64,000 bases of DNA from Euphorbia lathyris (lineage: Eukaryota > Streptophyta > Magnoliopsida > Malpighiales > Euphorbiaceae). Positions 33,132 to 42,645 of this stretch are shown here, one piece after another. Every line of letters begins with the position of its first letter. Within the stretch, counting starts at the first letter, position 1. The notes under the pieces were generated by a model. It did no database searches and was not told the origin of the DNA. It saw nothing but the letters and a program-made list of their open reading frames with translations. The translations under genes were made by a program, and so were the position numbers. The stretch lies in NCBI RefSeq assembly GCF_963576675.1, contig NC_088915.1, positions 32,827,501 to 32,891,500 of the forward strand. Reading direction: 5' to 3'.

Positions 33132-35848
33132 TGTAGACACCGAGTCGGAGGACCTGTGACGAAAACCCATAACGAGACGGTTGAAACGGTTGATTTCGAT
33201 AATTTAAAAAAAATCACGAAAGGGTCCGTAAGGATTGCGTATCGTCGGGTGGATGGCCCGCGAGTGCTCAGCGGCATTGGGCGAGCGCCTAACGGCAGCC
33301 GGCGCGCGCCCAACGGTAGTTGGACGAGCGCCCGGTAGCGCAGGGTGCACGCCCAGCGGCAGCCGGGCGCGCACGCCCAACTCACGTTGGGCGGGCGCAC
33401 AACGACGTCGGGCGAACGCCCAACGACGTCGGGCGAACGCCCAACGACGTCGGGCGAACGCCCAACGACGTTGGACAAACACCCAACAGGGGTTGGGCGA
33501 TCGCCCAACGCTCAACTTACGTTGGGCGTTCGCCCAACTAAGGTTCGGCGTTCGTCCAACCCACTTTGGACGATGCCCAACTTTAGTCGGGCGTCCCCCA
33601 AAGTTTCGGGATCCGTGCCTATAAAAGGCACGAATCCCTATGCATTGAGGGGGAGGAAAATTTTTTTGAGCTTTCTCACTCTAGACATTTTTAGAGAGAG
33701 AAAGTCTATTTTTTGGAGAAAATATTTTTTTCCCAAAAAAATCCAAATTTTCCAAAAGTTAAATATTTTACAAAAAAAGCAGAAACACCGAAAAAGATAA
33801 ATTCGTGGAATCAACCGACTTCAGCTGTCAATACCGATCTTGAGGTATTATCCGAGGACTAGACTCGTTTTATTTATTTCGTTTATTTATTTATTTAGGT
33901 GATAGTTTTATTTATTTAGTTAGTCATTTATTTATCACGTTTTATTTAACTTTCCGTATTTATTTAATTTTTGTCTCGTATTAAATAAACGTTTGGTTTT
34001 GTTTTGAAATAAAAAACCTCGTTTTAACATCCCAATACGAACCGTGATCCGATTCAAAGGTAGTTCGGGATTAGAAATGTTGTAATTATAAGTTTTGAAA
34101 ATATTTCTAAATAACGTTTTAAAATAAAACATTGTTTTAGGAATCTCTGTTATAGACTATGATCCAATTTGGGTAGTTCGGAGATCCAAAATGATAGAAT
34201 AGATATAATCTAAAGTGTTTGAATAAATCTAAAAGTTGTGGACTGTTTCTGTAATTCTCCCTTTTCTGTCACTAAAAGCAGTTTACCGACGGATTTTCCG
34301 TCGGTAAATCTGATGGAACTTTAAAAAGCCCATTTTTGAACCTTTTTCTTACCTTTTTGACATTTGTTCTTAAATGTGTATATATATAACTATGTAAAAT
34401 ATTTGGTAAATGTATTTTTGGTTTATATAACTATTAGCTACATATTATATATCCACTTATTTTATGTTAAAAACTTAATTCATATTGATTTGGTTTTGTA
34501 AGTTATGTATAGGTATATATGTATAGTTTTTTTGACTTTTGGGATGATTAATTGATTTTTGGATTATTATGTAAATATTATTTTTGAACTAAAAGTTGTT
34601 TTCTATATTTATGAACTATGTTCATCATTTTATATGTTTTAATTGGAATGAAAGTGTATTATATCCAATATTATTTTCATTACTCCTTCTACTTATTAAT
34701 ATGTATTATTTTCTCAATTTTGTTTTAATGAGTATTATTACTACCCTTTTTGTATATATGTATATTTACTCTATTTTCATACTTATATATATATTCTTTC
34801 AAATGTATTTGGTTGGGTGAATTTGAGATTAGATTGTTAATTGTTGTGATTATGTCCAAATGGAGGCTAATTGGGTAAAAAATGGGAAATAAGCCACAAA
34901 AAAAAGAGAATTTAATTTGTTTATTTAAACTAAAAGGTTTTTTTTAGAGGTTCCAAATGTAAAAAAAAAGGTTTTTGATCCTCTACCACTTTCAATTGAT
35001 TTCCAAAATATCATGTTTTAAAACCTTAATTCGTTCCAACGACGGATTAAGCGAACCTTGTAATTAAAATTGTTTCTTAAATTGTAAATAATAGAGTTTT
35101 GAATCGTTTTCCTATTCAAATGGTTTTGTATAAAAATAAATGGACTTGTATGTTTAATCACGTTTTCTAGTTAAAGCTTTTTATCTCACACTTTCAAACG
35201 CTCGAATCGTTCCAACGGCGATTCGAGTCGATATCATGTAAATTAACGGGGTTTTGAAACGTACCTAAGTCGTTCCAACGGCGATTAAGGTACGAACCAT
35301 GTAAATAAACTCGTTTTGGGGAAATGAGCTTAGTTTAAAGTTAGTGTAAAGCATAAATCTCACTGTGAATAAATCAATTCTTTCTTCCCCCCCTCTCTCT
35401 CCTATGTATTTTAAATTTATGCAAAATGGGTGATTCTTCACTACAATGACTTTTAATAACATGCTCAAAACGGTTTTCAAAGCGAGAAAGAAAAGGTTTC
35501 AAATGAATTTTAAACTTAAAGAAATATGTGATTAGTCCGTTATCGCCTAACACGCTAAGTAGGAGGCCGGTGGTTCATAACCGGGCGATGTCGGGGTGCC
35601 TAGTAGCCTTTCTCCGGAAAGGAGCTAGCCTTCTCGGCTCGTACCTAAGTTTCCCGAACCCTCACCGATCTCCCGCAAGGGATCGGTGTTCATTTTCCCA
35701 TTCGTGGGTGGCGACTCTTCCATACTCCAGGCTCCGGTCCTGCCGAGCAGCTTGATTCCGCGATTGGTTGCTTTCGGCGCCAATCACAGCATCTGTCGTC
35801 AACGGTGTCCACCCCCCGGTCCACCCGGGCGAGACCGCGGCACCTACA
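33132..35848 (+). repeat. 3' LTR of the Ogre-like element (2.7 kb)
   Basis: The LTR is collinear with the 5' LTR from TGTAGACACC onward. It has one copy of the promoter segment instead of two, and more 21-bp GC-rich units (33404-33490). A small deletion near the right end leaves CACCTACA before the flank CCAGT. Confidence 0.87.
33608..33638 (+). promoter_or_regulatory. Palindrome with TATA box in loop (3' LTR)
   Basis: GGGATCCGTGCC and an imperfect partner (one mismatch) flank TATAAAA. Position and sequence match the two copies in the 5' LTR. Confidence 0.75.
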
Positions 35849-36600
35849 CCAGTACATACATCGGTCCTTCATCCCTATCAGACATTTGCACACCTTTATC
35901 TAAGGAAATCTAGTGTCAGATGATGCCTAGGGGCTTTCATACCCATACTTTCAGCCAATATAAAGGCAGTGGAGATCTAGTGAACCACGTCAAAAACTTC
36001 AGATGAATAATGGAATCCATTGCGGCCATGGATGCAATGCTCTATCGCCTCTTCCCCACGACTCTAAAAAAGTCAAGAGCCTTTTGGTATGAGCAAGTCC
36101 TTCCATATCCATCCACATCTTCAATCAAATGGCTGGGTCATTCATAAACCACTTCATAACCTACATGCCAAAGGGAAATACTATGTAAGACCTCAACAGA
36201 ATGGTCCAAACTGAAGGAGAAACTATGGCCTAGTTTATCGAGCGGTGCCATACCTTAACCATCTTAATCAAGGAATTTAGTATGGGCGGGGCATCGATGT
36301 TATGGCAAGTAATTGCTGAAGCTGGGCACTCTAGCAAAGCATCATTACGTCCAGGCCTAGAGATTTCCAGGAGTTAATGAAAAGGGTAAGAAGTTTCACT
36401 AGGTGGGATGAGCACAAGCTGAATCCATTGCTTAAAAGAGTAAGAGCCTAACAATGATAAACCATCAAGAGATAAAGATCAGAGGGATAAAAACCCGCAT
36501 AAACCTCGGGAGCAAAGGGACAAGCCCCATGTCACCTTTAATGCTCCTAGAAAAGAGATGATGTTCTGGGCTGAAGATAATAAGATGTGAATTGAGTACT
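35849..36600 (+). pseudogene. Right part of a Tat-lineage gag remnant
   Basis: Frames contain a gag core in expected order: FSQYKGSGDLVNHVKNF near 35950-36000, then IMESIAAMDAMLYRLFP near 36009-36060, then SRAFWYEQVLPYP near 36078. A basic tail with DKDQRDKNPHKPREQRDK follows near 36474. Stops interrupt all frames. Together with 17600-18655 it forms one element split by the Ogre-like insertion. It ends at the copia LTR at 36601. Confidence 0.6.
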
Positions 36601-37025
36601 GTTAACAATTGTAGCGCAGCGAAATTGCGGTTTAAAATTTATTTCTAATCCCTTATAGTTTGATATTGGTCTGTTAACCATTGATTGAATAAAATCTTTT
36701 TGGATCCGTTTAAGGATATAAACATACCCGGACTGTCTCTTCTAGAGACAGCTAAAGAATTCACAAAGTAGTAAAATTTTCGTAGTCAAGTGCATGAACA
36801 GCTATCGAGCTAGAACTGGTGCTAGCCGAAGAACGGGAAAGATTATGAAATTTGCCAAAGATTTCTTACCTTTTCAATTGATGTGGCTATGGAAATCATA
36901 AGTATTGGTTATGATTAATTATGTCTCAATTTTATATTTATAATGTATTTATTTCTAAACCTAATTGGTTTAGGGTTAATTGGTTAATTATGAAACTAAT
37001 CCAACCTTAACCTAATCACTTAAAT
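36601..37025 (-). repeat. Minus-strand copia-type LTR fragment (U5/R side)
   Basis: The left end TGTTAACAATTGTAGCGCAGCG is, on the minus strand, a typical copia LTR 3' end (a CGCTGCGCTACAATT block before ACA). An AT-rich body follows. The right limit near 37025, where the composition turns GC-rich, is approximate, and no partner LTR is seen. Confidence 0.45.
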
Positions 37026-37883
37026 AAATACTAATCTGGGAATGCGAAACAGTGATCCGGTTCTCTGTCGGGCAGGTCTGGCTTCTTCGGGGTTCGGCTC
37101 TGTGCGGGGATCGGTCCCTGCGGATACTCCGAAGATTAAGACAGTTAGTGGTTCTAGAGAGTTTAGTAATCAAGTGTGAATGAAGTAGAGAAAATGAGTT
37201 ACCCGATCCTTTCTCCTTCCTTCATTGGCCTATATATAGCGGATTGACTTGGGCCTGCGGGCCTTCTGCCGTTCTGGCCCATTCGCTTGTCGGATGTTGC
37301 TGGGCCTCTTGGGCCTCAAGGTGATATTCCGAATCAAGTGGTCTCCCCCGGCGATGTTAGCCGAGCATTTCATGCGAGGAGACATTAGTCTAATAGGTTT
37401 TACTCCCCTTTTAAGGAGTGGTGGACAGCTGGATGGAAAGGTGCTCGATTTGCCCATTTGAGACCTTTCATAACTATGCACGCACCCGTGGATTTTAGTG
37501 CATAATTTATTGTCCCTTTATTAAATGCCACTGCATACGCCGTAAAAGACACCTTGAACATCGTGCGTTGCCGGCGCCTCCATTTTTGGCTGGCTATAAA
37601 ATGCAGGGGGAAAACCTCTTTTGCGGTTTATTTTGCCAGAGCTTCCTCCCTTTGTGCTTTTGTACCGTCTCGTGCTATATTTGAAGCCTCTGTTTCCTGC
37701 CGATCGTTCCGTCGGTGCTCTGCTATTGTAGTCGCGCTTGCCGGGTACTGGATATATTAGTTGATGGAGCTTTGCTGATCATTCCTTACGACGTCTGTCG
37801 TAACCTTTGCAAGGTCAGTCGTACCTCTAATTTCTCCTATCTTTCGCTCTTTTCTTTAGTTGTTTTTTCTGGGGAGGGGGAGT
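37026..37883 (+). promoter_or_regulatory. GC-rich upstream region and probable promoter of the PF04195-like gene
   Basis: A TATA box (TATAAAAT, 37595-37602) lies about 290 bp before the presumed start at 37884, followed by a pyrimidine-rich leader. A GC-rich, repeat-like block with CGGGGTTCGG/CGGGGATCGG words lies at 37050-37150. No convincing protein-coding frame. Confidence 0.4.
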
Positions 37884-40454
37884 ATGTCAGAGGGTTCTTC
37901 ACGGGGAGCCCTAAGAAGATTGTCGCCAGTGACACCTACATTGCGTGACGCTTCACAAACGCGGGTCGTAAAATGAAAAAGGCGGGCGATCGCGGGAGAG
38001 GAGAGTGCTTCTGCTGCGACAAAGAGGAAGAAATCCGCAGAGCGTGCGCCGCCTAGTGCCGAGCAGCCGTTAGGAGGAGTTGCCGCCGGAGTTCTTGAGG
38101 TAGTGGTTGTAGTACTAGAGGGCTTGATTATCGAAGAGCATCCCCTGGCCTCGATTTACGAGGAGATACGCCAGAGGGTATGGACTCGTGCCACGGGGGT
38201 CACTAGTATTGATGGTCGGCGGTTTGAGGGAGTGGAGTGACCAAAAAGGTCAGAATCTTTTTCGGTCGAAGATGCGCATAGTATTATTGTTGCCAAGGAT
38301 TTGGCCGCTATTTCCGCTGTGTATCGATTAGGGAAGCCCTACGAGTTAGTCGCGCTTGGGGAAGACATCCGTGCTCATCATGCGGGTGGCGCGAAGGAGC
38401 TTATCGTTTACGAGGAGCAGCTTGAATCACGGTTGCCCCTACTCCTTTTTTTTGTGGAGGTTCTAAAGGAGTATGACATGTGCTCTAGTCAGATCCATCT
38501 GAACGGGTGGAGGATGATGGTGGCCTTCTACTCGCTATGTCGGTCGGCTGGGTATCGAGCAACTGGGTTGGTATTTCGCGAGTTCTTTCGGCCAAATAAG
38601 GGGCCCCGATCTCAACATGTTACCTTCTCGCACTAAAAGTTCAAGGTGATTGGCGGGTTGAAGGACAAAGTTCATGAGTATAGGCACCGTTACGTTTTGG
38701 TGCGAAAGCTGGACGGCGACTTCCCTTTTCGAGTAGTGTGGAACGAGGAGCCCATGGATCCTAGTCGTTGGCTGAAGTCTCGAGAAAAGTTGCCTTTTGA
38801 GGAGCAGCTCGTGTCATACTTAAAGGGGCTTCCGACAGATAAAGATCGTAAGCAAGACGTCGACGAGCTTGTTCATCACTTCTTAGCCACCGGGTACTAT
38901 ATTTGGAACCAATGGCGAATGGCTCAAATATCCGGATGGACAGCGGCGGACTTTGAGAGGTGGAAACGTGGATACAATTTCAAAGCCGGAGAGTTGGCAG
39001 AACTAGAAGCGATTTCCATGAACGTCGCTGTTGTAGGTGAGGGGTCGGGGTTGTAGGTTTTGTTCATTTCTTTCGATGTGCTGTTGTTACTATGTAGTCT
39101 ATGTGGTCTAAATTTTCCGCTCTTTCTTGTCATGCAGGTCCAGGAGATCCCCGTGTGAGCATGGACTTTGATCCAAACGAGTTTGGTGTTGGCCTCGATA
39201 CTGCGGAGGAAGCTTTTGCTGTTGCTTCCGGATCTCTGGCGTCATTTTCTTCGCTTGAAGATGCGAACTAGGTGGTTCAGAACATGGGGGGAGTGCTCTC
39301 GGCACATGAGGACCTTGAGGTTGCTGGAGACATTCCGTAAGGGATGCCCATGGTGGAGCAAGAGGCCGAGCAGACTGCTGAGGTGATGGCTGTTGAAGAG
39401 GAGCAGGTTGAGAAGCAGCTTCAGGGGCCCCTTACCCGGAAACGTAAGAAAGACAAGGGTAAAGTCGTTGCTGGGATGAAGAGCGACCAAGTTCGTGCTG
39501 GAGATGATATTGGTGGAGAAACCGACAGCTCTAAACGAGCATGTACCGAAGGTGGTTCCGATCTCGAAGCAAGGATGATGGATCGCGTAGGCGATCATCC
39601 GGAGATGATGAAAAGAATGGATGTTAAGATTGCCAAGTTCCGCGAGTATGTTATGGGCTTGTCGGTCCACTCGGATATGGCGACATCTGAGCTAGCTCGG
39701 GCGATGGCTCGCGTAGCTAAGGTCCCCGGGGAAGTTGTCCGAATGGACGGTGTGTCCAAGATGAACCTTGGCGTGGAGACCCTATCGGCGCTTGGTGTGG
39801 AGAGCTCTCTAGACTTGCTCGCCTAAATTTGTTTCTAACAACCGTGCACTGAGTTATGCGATTTTTATGCAGGCTATTCAAAATGCTAACACTGTCTTTG
39901 ACATGTGTGTTAGTGACGAGAACCTGTTTCGGGATATGGAGCAAGGCCTGCGAAACGCGGTGAAGGAGCTGGAAACGGCAAATGGGAAAGTAGCCGCCGT
40001 CGGGGAGCTGTTGGAGCGCCGAGAGGGCGAGATTGCTATGGTGGCCGAGAAGCTAAAGGTGGAGACAGGAGGCCGGATGGAGCTGGCAAAAAAATTGAAA
40101 CTTGATGTGGAGAAAATTCGCTCTTATAGAGTTATGCTCAAGTTCGCAACCCTATGGACTCGCCGATTGAAGGAGAAAATTGACGAGAGAGCCAAGCAAG
40201 CCGGCGCGCTGTCCGAGGAGAACGAGAAACTGAGGCGAGAGCTTAAAGTTGCTCGGAAGGAGGCTAGCGAGCTGCGTGCCTTTGCGGGTCAGCGCGAGGA
40301 GAAGCTGATCAAAATGGATAGAATGATGCTGATCACGGCTGCTCACTCCGCCGGTTATGATGTGCCTCCGGAGGTTATATTTTCTCCGAATGTGTACGAT
40401 AAGGCGGCCCAGGCGAAAGCCATAGAGTTCTGCGGTCGATTCAAGAAGAAGTGA
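37884..40454 (+). pseudogene. Putative gypsy-type transposon protein (PF04195/Transposase_28-like), broken
   Basis: From the ATG at 37884 one frame runs to about 39038 with in-frame stops at 37974, 38238 and 38634. It then reads through a probable intron (donor AG|GTGAGG near 39037, acceptor CATGCAG near 39138) into a second exon with stops at 39269 and 39338. A further intron ends at ATGCAG (39871), before a 195-codon coiled-coil exon (to 40454). The first exon has the family's hallmark order: LESRLPLLLFFVEVLKEYDM, then IHLNGWRMMVAFYSLCR and VFREFFRPN near 38415-38600. The middle is acidic/basic with a KRKKDKGK nuclear-signal-like run. The C terminus is a long Glu/Lys/Ala heptad region. The family is of unknown function, abundant in plant transposon-rich DNA. 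The second donor site is unresolved. No frameshifts, only nonsense codons. Confidence 0.65.
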
Positions 40455-40614
40455 TTGAGACTGTTATCCAGTGTTTTTGTTTTTCAAAGATGTAATAATT
40501 TCTGTACGGTTGGTATCTTTGTGGATCTTTTGGCAGTTTAATGTGATCTTCATTTTGCACTTTGATTTGATTTGAGCTTGTATGATGTGTTTTTCAAGTC
40601 TTGTCCTGTTTTGC

Positions 40615-40622
40615 TATAAATA
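40615..40622 (+). promoter_or_regulatory. TATA box upstream of a short ORF
   Basis: TATAAATA lies about 90 bp before the ATG at 40714, within a pyrimidine-rich leader resembling a plant promoter. It follows the 3' UTR-like T-rich stretch of the preceding pseudogene. Confidence 0.4.
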
Positions 40623-40713
40623 GGAGTCGATTTTTGCTAGCGGTTTTCGTTCATGTGGTGCTCTCACCTCAAGCGCTTATATTTCCAGTCGCCTTTTTAC
40701 TCCTAGTTTCGTT

Positions 40714-40896
40714 ATGATGTCACTCCGGGATGTCGTGGATTCTGCTAAGGTGCTCGAGGTCCAGAAAACTATATCGGCGATGCCCCATCCCTATGTGTAT
40801 TGTCCCCCGAGGGATGATCACGAGCTGGACAAGAAAGTGCGATATGCTTCCCCTATATGGATGAACCGGAGTTGCTCCCTTGATGAATTTGGCTGA
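40714..40896 (+). pseudogene. Short unrecognised ORF, probable truncated gene start
   Basis: Sixty codons (MMSLRDVVDSAKVLEVQKT...) lie behind a plausible TATA box and leader. GC content and codon use resemble the preceding PF04195-like gene rather than the AT-rich DNA that starts abruptly at about 40900. This suggests the 5' end of a second gene of the same element, cut off by a junction. I do not recognise the product. Confidence 0.35.
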
Positions 40897-41822
40897 ATAT
40901 TTTCCAAATTTATGATTTGCACTGCATCTTTATCTACCCAAAACATAACACAAATCAAACAATATATTTCTATCCTTCATCTTCATAAGAAATATTTCTA
41001 TAACCATTGTAATCTATATACTCACTAAATGGGTTAAAAAGACAAAATCCAAAAAGAGAGAAAATAGAGAGAGAGAGAGAGGTGACAGAGAGCTTACTAG
41101 AGAGAGAAAAGACGATGGAGAGAGGTGGATTGAGATAGTGATGCTGCTAATCGAGAGTAGATGATACCACCACAGACAGTATTTCTCAGTCAAACCCTAG
41201 ACATAATTCACTGGAAACCCCCCCCCCCCCCCCCCAAACATCAATTTGGGCTTGATTTCTCATACGTAGAACAATTGGAGAGTAAGACACAAAGGTTACC
41301 AACTAAGCCATGGGACTTCTTTAGGGAGTTACCATAAGAATTTTTTGGGGAGAGAAATGTAGAAGGATAGAGTTGGGAAACAAACGATTTTAGGGATGGA
41401 GAGAAATGAGAGAAAGAAACAGTTCACGTGATGGGTTGTTGGAAGAGAGAGAAACCTTTTAGGAAGTGAATTGTTTGGGTGGGAAAATTTAGAGCCAAAA
41501 TATTTAGTGAAATTTTTAGGTGAGAATCTATTTTGGAGCCAAAAAATTTGAAAATATTAATAAAGATGTTTTATTTTTTAATTTTTATGTGAATATTTGG
41601 AACCAAAATTTTGAGAAATATTAATAAAAAATTAGTTATTTTGTTTTTTAGTTAGTTTTTTTTGGGAGAAAGCATTTTTATTACTAACAAATATTTATTC
41701 TTCAACCATACGATTTTTATTTAATAAAAAATTTGGGTAAACTCTTATTAATTTAAATTGTAAATATTCATCACCTCGTCGTAATAAGTCTTTGGCTATA
41801 ATATTTATTTACTCCTTATAAT
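40897..41822. other. AT-rich sequence with GA-rich tract and C homopolymer
   Basis: A GA-rich stretch (GAGAGA runs, 41040-41130) reads on the minus strand like a CT-rich plant 5' UTR, but no ORF follows. A run of about 18 C lies near 41218-41235. The rest is AT-rich without recognised elements; it could be the interior of the CACTA-type element that ends at 42640. Confidence 0.4.
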
Positions 41823-42308
41823 TAGGTGCGTGCATCGATTAAAAACCACATTAAACCAACGAAACAAAATATTAAACTTATCAAAATAATTGACACTAAA
41901 CTGAATAACATGTACAATCGAAATATAATCGAACTGAAATATTCGGTTCGGTCAAGTCCGAACAAACCAAATTTAAACCGAGCAAACCAAATTTAGTTTA
42001 AAAATAAAATAAAAACGACAAATAAAAACCATTATATTTTCTAATTAAATTTACCTCAACAAAAAAATTAAAATACTTTCAGAATATATCTATATTGAGT
42101 TGTTATCTCAACAATAATAAAAAAAATAGAATATGTGTAATTCAGTGTGGTTCTGGTTTTTTTACATTTTTCTCCGAACCGAATACCAAAATACACCTAT
42201 AAATAAAATCAACGTCGAGTCGAAGTGTTAGAAAAATCTGAATCGAAAAAATGAATTCAATCGGTTCAATTCCGTATGCGAATTAAATCGAACCGATGCA
42301 CATCCCTA
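41823..42308. mobile_element. hAT-type MITE
   Basis: The 486-bp element starts TAGGTGCGTGCATCGATT and ends, in reverse complement, TAGGGATGTGCATCGGTTCG. Flanks CTTATAAT and ATTATAAT share 7 of 8 bases, consistent with an aged 8-bp TSD. Subterminal CCGAAC/GGTTCG words form an imperfect fold. No ORF. Confidence 0.7.
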
Positions 42309-42359
42309 ATTATAATTATAGTTTTGGTAATTCTCTCATTATTATTTATCTATTGGTTA

Positions 42360-42640
42360 TTATATTTTTATTAAATGCAACATTTAAATTGATTTTTGAC
42401 AAGATAAAATGTTGCTTTAAAGAATTATAAAATCAAATAAGGCAACATCTGGCTGTAAATGTTTCCTAATGTTGCCTCTGTCCAAATAAAGCAACTAAAA
42501 AATACTATAAGCAACACTTTATATAGAACTGTTGCATTAGACATATATGAATAGTAGCAATCAAATTAATTTAGCAAGTGCAACATTTTAAGGAAACATT
42601 TTATGAAAAATGGTTGCAATAGCCGATCTATGGTGTAGTG
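42360..42640. mobile_element. Right terminus of a CACTA transposon with subterminal repeats
   Basis: The end reads, in reverse complement, CACTACACCATAGATCGG, the CACTA signature. Inward lie about ten copies of TGTTGC or GCAACA in both orientations between 42375 and 42620, as in CACTA subterminal regions. The three bases after it are ACA, the expected 3-bp TSD. I found no matching left CACTA end in the window, so length and content are unknown. Confidence 0.65.
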
Positions 42641-42645
42641 ACATG

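Larger units (their letters stand above)
18656..35848 (+). mobile_element. Ogre/Tat-derived large non-autonomous LTR retrotransposon (17.2 kb)
   Basis: Both LTRs start TGTAGACACCGAGTCG. The 5' LTR (18656-21555) is followed by an Arg-tRNA-type primer site, the 3' LTR (33132-35848) is preceded by a purine tract, and the flanks are CTAGT (left) and CCAGT (right, one mismatch). LTR start, primer site and great LTR length are Ogre-like (established for the Tat/Ogre group). The 11.6-kb interior has a 269-codon gag-like ORF, long repeat regions, and no frame with RT, RNase H or integrase motifs. It therefore fits a LARD-like derivative that depended on an autonomous partner. It interrupts a Tat gag remnant, whose halves lie at 17600-18655 and 35849-36600. 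Confidence 0.85.

Noticed and set aside
33044..33800. Several overlapping frames rich in Arg, Pro, Gly and Asn
   Set aside because: They come from the GC-rich palindromic units of the Ogre-like LTR and recur in the other LTR in shifted frames.
37026..37260. tRNA or rRNA-like GC-rich block with CGGGGTTCGG words
   Set aside because: No cloverleaf or rRNA similarity seen; likely a promoter-proximal repeat of the transposon.
41040..41130. 5' UTR and first exon of a minus-strand gene
   Set aside because: The CT-rich reading resembles a leader, but no coding frame follows it.
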